Made by a program: the position numbers and the translations under genes
Source: an uncultured Ardenticatenia bacterium
GTDB lineage: Bacteria; Chloroflexota; Anaerolineae; 4572-78; NAK82
Reading direction: 5' to 3'
Length of the DNA: 64,000 nucleotides
Assembly: GCA_937127125.1 (NCBI GenBank)
Contig: CAKZLO010000062.1
Coordinates: 1-64,000, forward strand
Notes under the pieces: generated by a model
What the model saw: the letters and a program-made list of their open reading frames with translations, nothing else
What the model was told of the DNA's origin: nothing
The model's database searches: none
Shown: piece after piece, positions 17,742-28,132 of the stretch
Layout: each line of letters opens with the position of its first letter
How positions within the stretch are numbered: position 1 is the stretch's first letter

Positions 17742-20700
17742 CGAAACCACTTAACTTTCAACAAATTATTATGAGGTTACAACAGTACTGGGCTGATCAT
17801 GGTTGCCTTCTTTGGTTCCCTTACAGCGAGAAAGTGGGTGCCGGCACGGCGAATACGGCAACCACGCTCCGTGCACTTGGCCCCGAGCCCTGGAATGTAG
17901 CCTACGTTGAACCATCCTTCCGTCCGGATGATGGTCGTTACGCTGAGAATCCCAACCGGATGCAGATGCATACCCAGTTTCAGGTTATCCTCAAACCTGA
18001 CCCTGGTAATCCTCAGGAGCTCTACTTGGACAGTCTATATGCACTGGGCATTAAGCCTGAGGAGCATGACATTCGCTTTGTGGAGGATAATTGGGAGAGT
18101 CCTGCGTTGGGCGCTTGGGGATTGGGCTGGGAAGTCTGGCTGGACGGTATGGAAATCACCCAGTATACCTATTTCCAACAGTTCGGTGGATTTGATGCCG
18201 ACCCTGTGGCCGTGGAACTGACATATGGACTGGAACGCATTGCTCTTTACTTGCAGGGAGTAAGTTCGGTCTGGGAGATAGACTGGGATGGTGAGCATAC
18301 CTATGGCGACATCCTGCGCCGTCAGGAGGTTGAGTACTGCACTTACAACTTCGAAGTCGCTGACGTGGCGCGCATGGTGCAGAGCTACAACCTATTTGAG
18401 CAGGAGGCCAAGGAATGCTTAGCACGCGGGCTGGTTGTCCCTGCGCACGATTATGTGTTACGTTGTTCGCACACCTTCAACGTATTGGACGCGCGTGGCG
18501 CCATTGGGGTCACAGAACGTGCCCGCTACTTTGCCCGCATGCGCGAGCTATCAAGGCAAGTCGCTGCTGCTTTCATCCGACAGAGGGAAGAGGCCAACTA
18601 TCCTTTCTTCAAACGACCTGTGCGCACCGAGGAGATAGCTAGCCTGCCACCTCTTCCGCAGTTCAGCCATCCTGTCCCTTTTCTGCTCGAGATAGGCACG
18701 GAAGAGTTGCCACCACAAGATGTGACCACCGCGATCACTCAGCTGCGTGACGCGGTGCCAGAGCTGTTAAAGCAGCTGCGATTAGAACATGGAACTGTGC
18801 GCGTCATGGGCACGCCACGTCGATTGGTAGTACTAGTTGACAGGTTAGCGGTGCGTCAGCGCGATGAAGAACAGCTGGTAAAGGGGCCACCAGCTCATGT
18901 CGCTTATGACTCGGAGGGACAACCTACGCGTGCTGCAGAGGGGTTTGCTCGCAGCCAACATGTCTCGGTCGCCGACCTACAGGTGCGCGAAGCGGAGGGT
19001 GGTCGCTATGTCTTTGCTGTGAGACGGATCCCGGGGCGTCCTGTTGCCGAGGTATTGAGTGTTGCATTGCCAGATCTTATTGCTAGCATCAAGTTCGAGA
19101 AGAACATGCGTTGGTTGCCATCGCCTCGCGCTGGGGGTGAAAGTCCCAGTGTCAGCTTCAGTCGGCCCATCCGCTGGCTGGTGTGTCTATTGGGAGAAGA
19201 GGTGCTTCCATTCCGTTATGCTGGTGTTATGAGCGGACGCATCAGCCGTGGAGCACGCTCTGCTGGCTCTCCGCCGATTGAGATTCAAAGCGCAGAAACC
19301 TATGTGACGGCCATGATAACACACAGTATTCAGGTGGACGAAGAAGAGCGAAGAGCCTCTATTCATCTTCAGGCAAAACGGCTGGCAGCTGAGGTAGGTG
19401 GCCAGGTGCTGGATGATTCTGCATTGCTTGATGAGGTGACCAACTTGGTGGAGCAGCCTACTGCCTTGCGCGGTTCCTTCGATCCACGTTATCTGGCGTT
19501 GCCAGAACCAGTATTGATAACTGTGATGAAGAAGCATCAGCGTTATTTCCCAGTGATAGATCAGAAGGGGCACCTAATGCCCTGTTTCATCGCGGTGCGC
19601 AATGGGGATACTCAAAATCTGGACGTTGTGCGGCAGGGCTACGAGAATGTATTGCGTGCCCGCTATGACGATGCCGAGTTCTTTTTCAAAGCGGACAGCG
19701 CTCAACCGTTGGAAAGTTTCTTGCCTCGTCTCGACACCTTGTTGTTCCAGGAACAGCTTGGGTCAATGCTGGATAAGACAAAGCGCATTGAGCAACTGGC
19801 GCCGATAATCGGCGAGCAACTGGACCTATCCCAAGAGGAAATGGGGACACTGCGCCGGGCCGCCCGTCTCTGTAAGGCAGACTTGGCCACCCAAATGGTG
19901 ATCGAGCTGACCAGCTTGCAAGGCATTATGGGGCGCGAGTATGCCCTCCACTCCGGTGAGGACGAAGCCGTCGCCACGGCGATCTTCGAGCATTATCTAC
20001 CACGTTTCGCTGGTGACGCATTGCCACGCACGCGGCCTGGCGTGGTGCTGGGCATGGCCAATCGGTTGGACAGCCTGGCTGGTCTCTTCATCGTAGGCCT
20101 CGCTCCCAGTGGCTCTGCCGACCCATACGGACTGCGTCGTGATGCTCTAGGCCTGGTAACTGTGCTGTTAGAGCATGGCATTGACTTTTCTGTCAGCTAT
20201 GGACTGCAAGTTGCCACTCAGTTCCTACCCGACGTTTCCGCAAAGCTAACTGCCGGCGACGGAGGTCGCTCAAACGATCGAGAAGCCGCTCTGGCTGCCT
20301 GTGCGGAATTTATACGGCGACGCCTGGAAACGATCCTGCGCGAGAGAGGACTGCGTTACGACGTGGTTCAGGCTGCACTGGCGGAGCAGGGAGACAACCC
20401 CGTGCGCTGTCTGGCAGCTGCTCAAGCACTGCAACGCTGGGTGGAACGTCCTGACTGGGAGCGCACGCTGGTAGCGTATGCACGTTGTAAACGTATCGTA
20501 CGTCCTCTGCTGGATGAAGTGCGTACATATCGCCTTGATCCAGAGACACTTGACCCGGACAGCCGAGCTCTATGGCAAAGGGTGCGCGACACAACCGCTT
20601 CACTTGAAAGCTCCCGAAATGTTGACACCGTACTGAGCGCGCTCGCACAGCTGACCGATGACATTAACCTTTTCTTCGAGCGGGTGCTAGTAATGGCAGA

Positions 20701-20797
20701 GGACGAGGCAATGCGTCGCAATCGCCTGGCGCTGGTCTATTCCATTGCAGCACTGCCCGACGGATTGGTGGATCTCAGTCAGCTGATGGGCTTCTAA
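17738..20797 (+). CDS. glyQS: Glycyl-tRNA synthetase, alpha and beta subunits in one chain
   Basis: In this 1019-aa protein, residues 1-290 are a complete alpha subunit ([64 protein letters not shown]). Residues 305-1019 are the beta subunit, starting at [14 protein letters not shown] and ending with a DALR-like anticodon region ([19 protein letters not shown]). Most bacteria encode these as separate glyQ and glyS genes; single-chain forms are known in some phyla. The alpha motif usually read PSRRPTDGRYGENPN is here [15 protein letters not shown], a mild divergence. The ATGA overlap with recO indicates coupling. Confidence 0.95.
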   Translation: MTKPLNFQQIIMRLQQYWADHGCLLWFPYSEKVGAGTANTATTLRALGPEPWNVAYVEPSFRPDDGRYAENPNRMQMHTQFQVILKPDPGNPQELYLDSLYALGIKPEEHDIRFVEDNWESPALGAWGLGWEVWLDGMEITQYTYFQQFGGFDADPVAVELTYGLERIALYLQGVSSVWEIDWDGEHTYGDILRRQEVEYCTYNFEVADVARMVQSYNLFEQEAKECLARGLVVPAHDYVLRCSHTFNVLDARGAIGVTERARYFARMRELSRQVAAAFIRQREEANYPFFKRPVRTEEIASLPPLPQFSHPVPFLLEIGTEELPPQDVTTAITQLRDAVPELLKQLRLEHGTVRVMGTPRRLVVLVDRLAVRQRDEEQLVKGPPAHVAYDSEGQPTRAAEGFARSQHVSVADLQVREAEGGRYVFAVRRIPGRPVAEVLSVALPDLIASIKFEKNMRWLPSPRAGGESPSVSFSRPIRWLVCLLGEEVLPFRYAGVMSGRISRGARSAGSPPIEIQSAETYVTAMITHSIQVDEEERRASIHLQAKRLAAEVGGQVLDDSALLDEVTNLVEQPTALRGSFDPRYLALPEPVLITVMKKHQRYFPVIDQKGHLMPCFIAVRNGDTQNLDVVRQGYENVLRARYDDAEFFFKADSAQPLESFLPRLDTLLFQEQLGSMLDKTKRIEQLAPIIGEQLDLSQEEMGTLRRAARLCKADLATQMVIELTSLQGIMGREYALHSGEDEAVATAIFEHYLPRFAGDALPRTRPGVVLGMANRLDSLAGLFIVGLAPSGSADPYGLRRDALGLVTVLLEHGIDFSVSYGLQVATQFLPDVSAKLTAGDGGRSNDREAALAACAEFIRRRLETILRERGLRYDVVQAALAEQGDNPVRCLAAAQALQRWVERPDWERTLVAYARCKRIVRPLLDEVRTYRLDPETLDPDSRALWQRVRDTTASLESSRNVDTVLSALAQLTDDINLFFERVLVMAEDEAMRRNRLALVYSIAALPDGLVDLSQLMGF

Positions 20798-20837
20798 GCG
20801 TGTGCCAACCTGTCCGTGCGTCAAGCAAGGAGCAGGT

Positions 20838-21173
20838 TTACTCTTCGCTTTGTTCTCTGCTAATCTTGATGATGGAGTCCTTGGGCAATGCCAGCCCAGC
20901 TGCCACCTCTACTGCCTTCAGAATGCCTGCCGGCACGGGGCAGGCAGAGTGCGTCAGATACTTGGCTGCCATCTGATGGGTGAGCGGACCCTCGCCGCGA
21001 AATGTTATCTCGCGAAACGCGTCCACCTCGGTCAGCTCTTGGGCCAGCCGTTGACAGGCCTTACAATCACTGATGATCTTCAGGTGGAAACATTGGTGAT
21101 CCCTTTCATCCCTTCTCGCCTCCACTGTTGTCACAAAACCACACACGCCGGAATGTATCTCTGCCTTCACCAT
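20838..21173 (-). CDS. Conserved small Cys protein (DUF6951-like)
   Basis: The 111-aa protein starts MVKAEIHSGVCGFVTTVEA and ends with CPVPAGILKAVEVAAGLALP, a pattern I recall from a small conserved family of anaerobes and Chloroflexota (DUF6951). Cysteines lie in SGVCGF, SDCKACQRL and SACPVPAG, enough for a metal or Fe-S site, but the role is not known. GAAGGGG lies about 10 nt before the ATG. It is convergent with glyQS. Confidence 0.7.
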   Translation of the reverse strand: MVKAEIHSGVCGFVTTVEARRDERDHQCFHLKIISDCKACQRLAQELTEVDAFREITFRGEGPLTHQMAAKYLTHSACPVPAGILKAVEVAAGLALPKDSIIKISREQSEE

Positions 21174-21389
21174 ACTAGACTAACCCCTTCGTGAAACCTA
21201 GAGAAAACGATGTCACAATTCCCCTTGTCATATGGCATACACGAGCGATTCACCTATTCCGGTTGAAAAAAGAGGGGACGCAATAGTCCGTGATGCACAA
21301 AGGTTTTCAGTGGACCATTGCGTCTCCCTTAGAGTAGAATCTTTGACGTGTCTCTTAGCGTCCTGGGTTCATCTAAGTGAGAGATGGCC

Positions 21390-21842
21390 TCACGCTGCCC
21401 TTCTTCTCACTCGCACAATGGGCGATCTAACCGGGCGGATACCGTAGTAGACTTGGTGTCCTGCAAGGGTACGCAGAATTGTGGACGCCGGACGATATCC
21501 CAATTGCTCATACAGTTCTATTGGTGTGAGCGGCTTGTTATCGTTGGCCACGAAGATCAGAAACACGGCATAGGTAAGTGGTGTCTGCGCGGTGATGTAA
21601 TCAGGATGCTGGCTACAGCAACTTCGAATGGTTTCCCACAGAGAGGACAAGCGCCTGACCTCTCCTGTATAAGGATCAACCCAGTCTATGATCTCTGGCT
21701 CATCACTTCCACTGCACTTCTGTTTGCACTCTGGGCACAGACGTGAAGCTAAGTAGATATCCAGATCTCTACCTTGTTCCTGCCACCAGTCAAAGTCTAT
21801 ATGGAATTTGGTCTCAAGAGTTGGTTTGATATATTCACCCAT
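21390..21842 (-). CDS. Unrecognised protein with a CxxC pair
   Basis: This 150-aa protein was not assigned to a family. It has a zinc-ribbon-like element (LCPECKQKCSG) near residues 35-45, a second CC pair, and a C-terminal helical part that may be a small winged helix (TPIELYEQLGYRPASTILRTLAG), where an LYEQLG-type helix suggests nucleic-acid binding. It follows the 527-aa gene by 47 nt on the same strand and they are probably cotranscribed. Confidence 0.55.
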   Translation of the reverse strand: MGEYIKPTLETKFHIDFDWWQEQGRDLDIYLASRLCPECKQKCSGSDEPEIIDWVDPYTGEVRRLSSLWETIRSCCSQHPDYITAQTPLTYAVFLIFVANDNKPLTPIELYEQLGYRPASTILRTLAGHQVYYGIRPVRSPIVRVRRRAA

Positions 21843-21889
21843 CTGTTGCTAGCCTTGACAGACAAAGTTGAAGGTCTCGCTTTAAGGGA

Positions 21890-23473
21890 TCATGCTTTGC
21901 TGGCGTCGTAAGTCCAATATCCGTGACCCATTGGCACGAAGCATGCATTGCGCACAAGTTCTTGGAAGATGGGGCCGGGTGGGCATCGCCGCACCACGTT
22001 CACAGCACTGTACAACGTTTTAGCGTGTACGGTGCCTTGGGGATTGATCTTGATCAGCTCTAAGGCTATCTGCCGCAACAGTTGCACCAATGGTTTGTTG
22101 CTATGCGGGTCCTCCCACAGTGCGTCTACTGCAGCTGGATTGTCTTCACCGACGATCATCAGCTCGTCATACTGGCATGTGATCTGCAGGCGCATGTTTT
22201 GGAAGGTCAGCCGTCCTCCCTGCACCGTTACACCGCGCACCCATTCGCGTTTGGGTCGCACGGGACGATAACTGATTTCGACCGAAAGGGGTGAATCAGT
22301 GCGATGCAAGGTAATGTAGGCACCAGTCACCAGCTGATGTCGGGCGTACCAATCTGCCAAGCCCCACACATAGTTATAATTGCCAACCACCCAACCGGGT
22401 ATGCGCTCGCCACTTTGTCTGTCAACAAATGTGATGCGCACGTACTGGTCGTCAGGTTGGGGAAAGAAAGGGGCTGTCCGTGCAGTAATCGGCAGTGTGC
22501 CAGCACGACGATGTGGCCAGCTAAGCACTAAAGTAACCTCATCACCGGTGCTTGGCGGCACAGGCAGCAAACTGTAGTCGGTTGCTTCATCATCAATTTC
22601 AACTAGCAGATGACGCAAGTCATCATCCAGCTGGTCAAGTTCAAAGGACAGATCAGGAAGCTGTAAATGACGTGGCACTTGCCCAACCGTTGCTGGTTGC
22701 ATCCGACGTAGATACCACAGCACCTGCCCGCGCGGACCCACATTCACGAAGCGCTCGTCGGCCGCCAATGCATAATTAAGCGAAAACTCCTGTGTCGCAG
22801 GAGAAGTGGTCGAGGGCAGTTCCAAGTCCTTTAGCAGGCTGGCTGCAGGTAGTGGGCGATTGTCGTAGTCAATGGCAGCTTCTGCGATGTTTAGATGCCC
22901 AGCGCTGATAGGCGCTAGCAGACCTTTCAACAACCAGCTGTCGCGGAAATGAACGAAATCGGGGCTGCTTTGCAACGCATCAAGCAGCTTGGGCAAGATC
23001 CAGTTGCGATAGCGCGCATAGAGGTCGGCTGCAGATGCCCTCTCCTCAACATCTGCCACACCGCGTCCGTCACCGATGTTCAGTGGGTGTGGGTGTGGGA
23101 ACTCGGAGGCAAACTCACGCACCCCGTACGGTGCGCCAAAGTCCACCTGTACCACCGAGAAACTACCATAACGAGGGTGGTAGCCGGTACGCTGCCCTAC
23201 TACGGTGCCACCAGCATAGTTATATCGAGGAAAGACAAGCCGATCCCCCATGCCATAGCGACCCTGAGGCTGGTAAACCATCCCCCCTTCCATCTCCATC
23301 TGCATCGCCAATTCTTCTTGCTCCAGGCGATGCTGAATCAGAGCAAGCGCCAGTTGTTCCGTAGTATGTGGCTGAGCGCTATCTAACAGCACTTTGAAGA
23401 GGTATTCAAGGTCGTCAGGCTGTATAGTAAGATCCTGCCAGTATTTGGGTGATTGCGTTTCGCGCTGTGCCAA
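21890..23473 (-). CDS. Unrecognised 527-aa protein with SH3-like segment and terminal winged-helix-like end
   Basis: No family was recognised with certainty. The N-terminus is helical (TTEQLALALIQHRLEQEE). Residues about 70-115 look like a small beta-barrel with YGMGDRLVFPRYNYAGGTVVG, a GDR-x-V-x-F pattern reminiscent of SH3/KOW-like folds. The centre is mixed beta. The last about 70 residues (NPQGTVHAKTLYSAVNVVRRCP ... GHGYWTYD) resemble a HARE-type winged helix that ends in a beta hairpin. No signal peptide or membrane helix, so it is cytoplasmic. The context with a CxxC partner suggests a nucleic-acid-related role; this is inference. Confidence 0.6.
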   Translation of the reverse strand: MAQRETQSPKYWQDLTIQPDDLEYLFKVLLDSAQPHTTEQLALALIQHRLEQEELAMQMEMEGGMVYQPQGRYGMGDRLVFPRYNYAGGTVVGQRTGYHPRYGSFSVVQVDFGAPYGVREFASEFPHPHPLNIGDGRGVADVEERASAADLYARYRNWILPKLLDALQSSPDFVHFRDSWLLKGLLAPISAGHLNIAEAAIDYDNRPLPAASLLKDLELPSTTSPATQEFSLNYALAADERFVNVGPRGQVLWYLRRMQPATVGQVPRHLQLPDLSFELDQLDDDLRHLLVEIDDEATDYSLLPVPPSTGDEVTLVLSWPHRRAGTLPITARTAPFFPQPDDQYVRITFVDRQSGERIPGWVVGNYNYVWGLADWYARHQLVTGAYITLHRTDSPLSVEISYRPVRPKREWVRGVTVQGGRLTFQNMRLQITCQYDELMIVGEDNPAAVDALWEDPHSNKPLVQLLRQIALELIKINPQGTVHAKTLYSAVNVVRRCPPGPIFQELVRNACFVPMGHGYWTYDASKA

Positions 23474-23732
23474 CGATAACTTACTCCTGATCTCACCAGA
23501 CTGCTAGATCTATTGGAACCAAGCCAAGTTAACTATTTTAGTAGTTCAAGGTGATTTTGGCAAATTAGGGACCCGCGGTGTTGGAAAACTTCCTGGCTGG
23601 CCGGCCTGCCTCGGCATGTCCTCTCGCAAAAAACTTGCGGTACCGCGCTCTCTTTCCACACTCGTGGCGGCCCCAATGGAGAATCTCTTATCCGCTAAGG
23701 ACCTCCAATCTTCCAGGGTTTCAATCATAAGA

Positions 23733-26700
23733 CTACGGGGTGACGGACGGGGCAAGTTCCTGCGGCAGTGGGCTGGCAGTCGGCCATGGAACTGGCGGCT
23801 CCTCCGAGGTTGGCATCGGGGCCACTTCGCCAGATCCCGGCGCGGGGGTAATCGATGCGTCCGATAACGGCGGGACCGGCAGCTCATCACTATCTGGCAG
23901 GGGCATCATGTTGCCATCGGTCTGTGGTGTCGTCGTGTCGAGTTCAAGTGGAGGAGTTGGTAATTCGGGTACAGGTCCGAGCTCAAATGGGGGCACTTCA
24001 GAGGGCATCACAGGAGGAAAGAGATCAAGAGGCCACGGCATAGGTGTTGGCGTCTCGCCCCAAGGAAGAAATGGAGTCGCTTCCGGTAACGGGTTGTTGA
24101 TCACAACGACAGAACGTCCCTCGTACTGTCCCCCAAAGCGATCAAAAACCACTACACGTAGCGTGTAGGGACCGTTGGGAAGTTGGCGTGTATCCCACAC
24201 AGCCAGCGTTCCCCCTTCGATTGATTCCGTCCGTGGCGTCGTAAGCGGGATAAAGGTTTCGGGTGACCATCCTATGCCATATTCCACCACGTAGTACGAG
24301 AAGCTGGCTGCCAGTGCTACGCCTTGAATCGTTACAACGCCATCGACCTGCTGACCATCGCCAGGCCAGCTAATTGAGGCAACTGCAGACCTACCCGATG
24401 GCGCACAAGGTGGCGGTGGCTGCTCGATACCGTGTTCGATGGCCCACGCTCGTCCCTCGGGCGGATAGACCTGATAGTAGCGTTCCTCTATTTCTTCACC
24501 GACTGAACGATCGTCGGTCACGACACAGTTGGCACGCCTGTCAACGCGCAACCGTTGATGGATATCGTGTTCAGGTCCTAAGGGCAGTTGATCGTGGGCA
24601 AACAGCTCGACACGACGCTGTGGGCAGGCTGGGCTGGGGATCGTGCCCGAATCAGCGCAAATCTCCACCTCCACCACGCCCGGCGGACGGGGAAAATCTC
24701 GCACCGGTGTGCCTTCCACAGTACGCTCTATGATGGCGTGCCAGATGGGAGCTGCTCCTGCCAGCCCGCTGAGACCACGCGTTGGACGGTTGTCAGCATT
24801 GCCTACCCATACACCTACGACGATTTCAGGTGTGTACCCGATGGTCCAACTGTCGCGGTAGTCATTTGTGGTACCAGTCTTGGCAGCTGCTGGACGTGAT
24901 AGGCGCAACGGGCTGTTAGACCCGAACACGGGCGTGCGTGCCTCATTATCAGCCAAGATGTGTGTAATAAGGTAAGCATGTTCAGAGCGGAGTACCTGTT
25001 CCCCCTGTGAAGGCCTATACTCTTCGACCAGACGCCCCAATCCATCGGTCACACGTAGGATGGCGACGGGAGGCATCCGTCGTCCGCCGTTGGCTATGGC
25101 TTGGTAGGCGCTGGCCAACTCCAACAAGCTCACCTCACCGCCTCCCAACGTCAGACTCAAACCATAGTCGTTTCGCGTTAGGCTCGTGATACCCAGCCGC
25201 TTGGCCATCTCCTGCAGCGTCGGCACCCCGACGAACTCTAATGCCTTGATGGCGGGTATGTTTAGCGAGTTAGCCAACGCCGCGCGCACCAAGACAGGTC
25301 CACGAAACTTGCCATCGTAATTCGTTGGGCGATACATTCCCCCTCTTCCGTCTGGGTACTCTGTCGGTATATCCATGATCAATGTGGCTGGCGTCCAGCC
25401 GCGCTCGAATGCAGCTAAATAGGTGAGCGGCTTGATCGCCGAGCCAGGCTGACGAGGTCGCAGCGCCATATTGACCTGACCAGAGATGTGCTCGTCATTA
25501 AAATCCCGGCTGCCCACCAGCGCTAAAATTTCCCCTGTTCTGACGTCTAATACCACGGCGGCACCGTTGGAGGCTTCTCTGTCCTGTAGGGCAGCTACCT
25601 GGCGTGCTATCTCCTCTTCGGCAATCACTTGAATGCGTGGATCAAGTGTGGTTACTACTTTCAAACCAGGTTCATGATACAGTGCATCAGGTCCATAACG
25701 CGATTCTAGCAGCTGGCGTACATACATAATGAAATGGGGAGCGTCGAACTTCACTGGAGGCGGGGAGTATTCCAAGTATTGCTGATAGGCAGCTAAGGCC
25801 TGAGCTGGCGTTACATAACCTGCTTCGACCATCAGGCCCAGCACGATCTGCTGGCGTTTCTTAGCACGTTCCGGATAAGCGATTGGATCATACGTGGCCG
25901 GCGCCTGAGGAAGACCCGCTAGCAGTGCTGCCTCTGCCAAGGTCAGCTCTGCGGCAGATTTGCGGAAATAGGTTTGACTGGCTGCTTCAATACCATAAGC
26001 CAGATTCCCGTAATAGACTTGGTTCAGGTAGATCTCCAAGATCTTATTCTTAGGATAGCGACGCGCCACCTCGATGGCCAAAACCGCTTCACGCAATTTG
26101 CGCCCGAGAGTCTTCTGAGCACGTTCTTCCGGGTTGAGAAGCACATTGCGCACTAGTTGCTGCGTGATGGTACTTCCGCCGGATACGATCTCTCGCTCAC
26201 TCAGGGCGTAATATACCGCGCGCACTATAGCAATCGGGTCCACACCCACATTGGCATAGAAGAAGCGATCCTCTGTAGCGATAGTAGCTGCTATGGCATA
26301 ACGAGAGACACGATTCAGCGGTATCCATGTGCGCCGCCCGCCCTGTGGATCTATCAGCTCCCACATCAGATTGCCATTGCGGTCATAGATTTGGGTGCTC
26401 GCAAAGCGAAAACCGCGCCGTTCCAGTTCTTCAGGCAGAGGGAGCTGAGCTGCTATATAGTAATATCCTGCTGACCCAATCAAGGTGAGAAATACGCACA
26501 GGAAACCCCATCCCAGCATGACAAATCCGAACAGTCGCCAGAACCGTTGTGCGGCTCCGGATGTGGACGAAAGACGCGCATTTGACAACAGGTCACTTGG
26601 CGAGTCCGAAGAAACAACGAGCTTGGTACGGTCCGGTGAGGATGGTGACACTCGGTCCGGGCGTTGCGGCACATATGGACGGGTGGATCCCTCAGAAGTC

Positions 26701-26771
26701 GTCCGAGGGCCAGATGAAGGAGGAGTCGGACTACGTACTGGCTGCCGGGGTTGCGTCGGATGATCGCTCAT
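23733..26771 (-). CDS. Class A penicillin-binding protein (GT51 + transpeptidase) with Pro-rich tail
   Basis: The protein is 1012 aa from the ATG at 26771. A Pro/Ser/Thr-rich cytoplasmic segment and one membrane helix (about 75-100) precede a GT51 glycosyltransferase (ATEDRFFY with catalytic Glu; GGSTITQQLVRN; KILEIYLNQVYYGN). The transpeptidase has SAIK (catalytic Ser and Lys), SLN and KTGT. A beta domain follows (WPGDGQQVDGVVTIQG), as in the PBP1C-like or Big_PBP group. The last about 120 residues are a Pro/Thr/Glu tail. It builds and crosslinks peptidoglycan. The track's start at 26879 is rejected because a terminator lies inside that extension; the ATG has no clear ribosome-binding site. 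Confidence 0.92.
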   Translation of the reverse strand: MSDHPTQPRQPVRSPTPPSSGPRTTSEGSTRPYVPQRPDRVSPSSPDRTKLVVSSDSPSDLLSNARLSSTSGAAQRFWRLFGFVMLGWGFLCVFLTLIGSAGYYYIAAQLPLPEELERRGFRFASTQIYDRNGNLMWELIDPQGGRRTWIPLNRVSRYAIAATIATEDRFFYANVGVDPIAIVRAVYYALSEREIVSGGSTITQQLVRNVLLNPEERAQKTLGRKLREAVLAIEVARRYPKNKILEIYLNQVYYGNLAYGIEAASQTYFRKSAAELTLAEAALLAGLPQAPATYDPIAYPERAKKRQQIVLGLMVEAGYVTPAQALAAYQQYLEYSPPPVKFDAPHFIMYVRQLLESRYGPDALYHEPGLKVVTTLDPRIQVIAEEEIARQVAALQDREASNGAAVVLDVRTGEILALVGSRDFNDEHISGQVNMALRPRQPGSAIKPLTYLAAFERGWTPATLIMDIPTEYPDGRGGMYRPTNYDGKFRGPVLVRAALANSLNIPAIKALEFVGVPTLQEMAKRLGITSLTRNDYGLSLTLGGGEVSLLELASAYQAIANGGRRMPPVAILRVTDGLGRLVEEYRPSQGEQVLRSEHAYLITHILADNEARTPVFGSNSPLRLSRPAAAKTGTTNDYRDSWTIGYTPEIVVGVWVGNADNRPTRGLSGLAGAAPIWHAIIERTVEGTPVRDFPRPPGVVEVEICADSGTIPSPACPQRRVELFAHDQLPLGPEHDIHQRLRVDRRANCVVTDDRSVGEEIEERYYQVYPPEGRAWAIEHGIEQPPPPCAPSGRSAVASISWPGDGQQVDGVVTIQGVALAASFSYYVVEYGIGWSPETFIPLTTPRTESIEGGTLAVWDTRQLPNGPYTLRVVVFDRFGGQYEGRSVVVINNPLPEATPFLPWGETPTPMPWPLDLFPPVMPSEVPPFELGPVPELPTPPLELDTTTPQTDGNMMPLPDSDELPVPPLSDASITPAPGSGEVAPMPTSEEPPVPWPTASPLPQELAPSVTP

Positions 26772-26783
26772 TGTACAGGCAAC

Positions 26784-26804
26784 AAAAAAGGACGCTAACG
26801 TCCT
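26784..26804 (-). terminator. Rho-independent terminator after infA
   Basis: On the minus strand AGGACG-TTAG-CGTCCT is followed by TTTTT. It lies between infA and the penicillin-binding protein gene, 90 nt after the infA stop and only 13 nt before the PBP start. Confidence 0.8.
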
Positions 26805-26894
26805 CTGAGCAAAATAGAGTTTACTGATGAGGAGCTGAAAGGCCAAGGAGAAGGCCAACCACTCCTTGGATGATGCCAAGGAAAATTGCTTGTA

Positions 26895-27146
26895 TCAGAA
26901 CTCTAAGTCCTCCTCAGCCGGAGACCTCTTGTAGCGGTAGATGATGCGGCCACGCTCCAGATCATAGGGTGACACTTCAACGCGCACCCGGTCACCCAAC
27001 AAGACGCGAATATAGTACTTTCGCATCTTGCCTGAGAGGTAGGCTAGCATCTCGTGTCCATTATCGAGCTGCACACGGAACGTCGTGTTAGGCAGGCTCT
27101 CCACGACAGTACCTTCGAGAATCAGTTTGTCCTTGCTGTCAGCCAT
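26895..27146 (-). CDS. infA: Translation initiation factor IF-1
   Basis: The 83-aa protein is an S1/OB-fold matching IF-1: [46 protein letters not shown], then the typical [15 protein letters not shown]. It binds the 30S A site with IF-2 and IF-3. It has a good AAGGAG site before the ATG and its own promoter and terminator. It is not in a ribosomal-protein cluster here, as is common for stand-alone infA copies. Confidence 0.95.
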   Translation of the reverse strand: MADSKDKLILEGTVVESLPNTTFRVQLDNGHEMLAYLSGKMRKYYIRVLLGDRVRVEVSPYDLERGRIIYRYKRSPAEEDLEF

Positions 27147-27448
27147 TGCACTCCTTTCTGTTTATTTCAAACATAAAACATCTCATAAGTATTGCCGAAA
27201 AAGTTTAATACACTGTAACATTGCTTCATTATTCTGTCAATTTTCGCAATGAGGTTGGGCCAGCGGGTGCTTCGTTGGCCTGAGCAAGCTGGCGAGGAAA
27301 TGCTATTGAAAGGAAAGTGTATCATAGTCCAGGCTGAGGGAACCGGGAGGAGCCCCCCATTTCGCCAATACCTGTGCTTGATACTGACTGTCGAGAGCTG
27401 CCAGAAGAACAGAGGTACCCTATCTATGACAAAGCTATTCCGCGCTAG
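27147..27448. other. Spacer upstream of infA
   Basis: It holds the infA promoter (27212-27240). The listed plus-strand ORF 27249-27452 has no motif or ribosome-binding site, and I do not consider it a gene. Confidence 0.5.
27212..27240 (-). promoter_or_regulatory. Sigma70-type promoter of infA
   Basis: On the minus strand TTGACA (27235-27240), a 17-bp AT-rich spacer and TACAGT (27212-27217) precede infA with a leader of about 60 nt. Confidence 0.75.
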
Positions 27449-28114
27449 CTAGCTGTCTGGGGCAGCCTCGCAAAGCATCGCCAGCAGGAGGTCAGGTAGC
27501 TGGGCTGGATCAGTTACCAGTGCGTCTGCCGTTGCCAGCTCCTCTGCTGACCCATAACCGTATAGAACCCCGACCGCACGCAAACCGTGCGCATGGGCTG
27601 CTTCAATATCCACTGCGCGGTCACCCACCACCACCGCCGGGCGAGGTGCCAAATGTTGCAACACCTCACCAATCATCAGACGTTTATTGTCCGTAGGAGA
27701 TTGGCGACACCTGATCAAATCAAAGAAATCCGCGATTGCATGGCTATTCAATACCTCAGTGGCATAGCGCGAAGATGCATAGGTACAGAGGGCCATAGCG
27801 CCGACAACAGAACGCAATTGGGTCAAAACCTGACGCACACCATCATAGAGATGGCCAGATCGAGAGAGCAACCTATGCTCTCGCTGGAGCACTGCTTCCA
27901 GTATCTCATCCGCCAAGTGGGTTGGACAGAGGGAACGTACCCACTGATGAAATTCATCTTCCAGGGGACCAATATATTGGACGATCTCTTGCTCGGTCGG
28001 GGGTTGCAACCCGTATTCGGCAAAAACCTGTTGCATTGCTGGAACAGTAGCACGATCCGAGCAAAAAAGGGTGCCATCGAGATCAAAGATAATCAGTCCG
28101 CGATGATTCTCCAT
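27449..28114 (-). CDS. HAD-family phosphatase, phosphoglycolate-phosphatase-like
   Basis: In this 221-aa protein, motif I is FDLDGTL (nucleophile Asp and acid/base Asp) near residue 10, followed by a helical cap (about 18-85), CTYASS as motif II, NKRLM supplying the Lys, and VVGDRAVDIEAA as motif IV. This is the Gph/PpaX type of small-molecule phosphatase. The true substrate cannot be read from sequence. It follows the CbiX-like gene by 18 nt, so they are cotranscribed. Confidence 0.85.
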   Translation of the reverse strand: MENHRGLIIFDLDGTLFCSDRATVPAMQQVFAEYGLQPPTEQEIVQYIGPLEDEFHQWVRSLCPTHLADEILEAVLQREHRLLSRSGHLYDGVRQVLTQLRSVVGAMALCTYASSRYATEVLNSHAIADFFDLIRCRQSPTDNKRLMIGEVLQHLAPRPAVVVGDRAVDIEAAHAHGLRAVGVLYGYGSAEELATADALVTDPAQLPDLLLAMLCEAAPDS

Positions 28115-28132
28115 AGGGTGCTCACGAGGTGT

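Noticed and set aside
23546-23732. Possible small protein after the penicillin-binding protein gene (frame of ORF 23546-23890)
   Set aside because: Most of the frame is inside the PBP gene; the remaining part has no ribosome-binding site.
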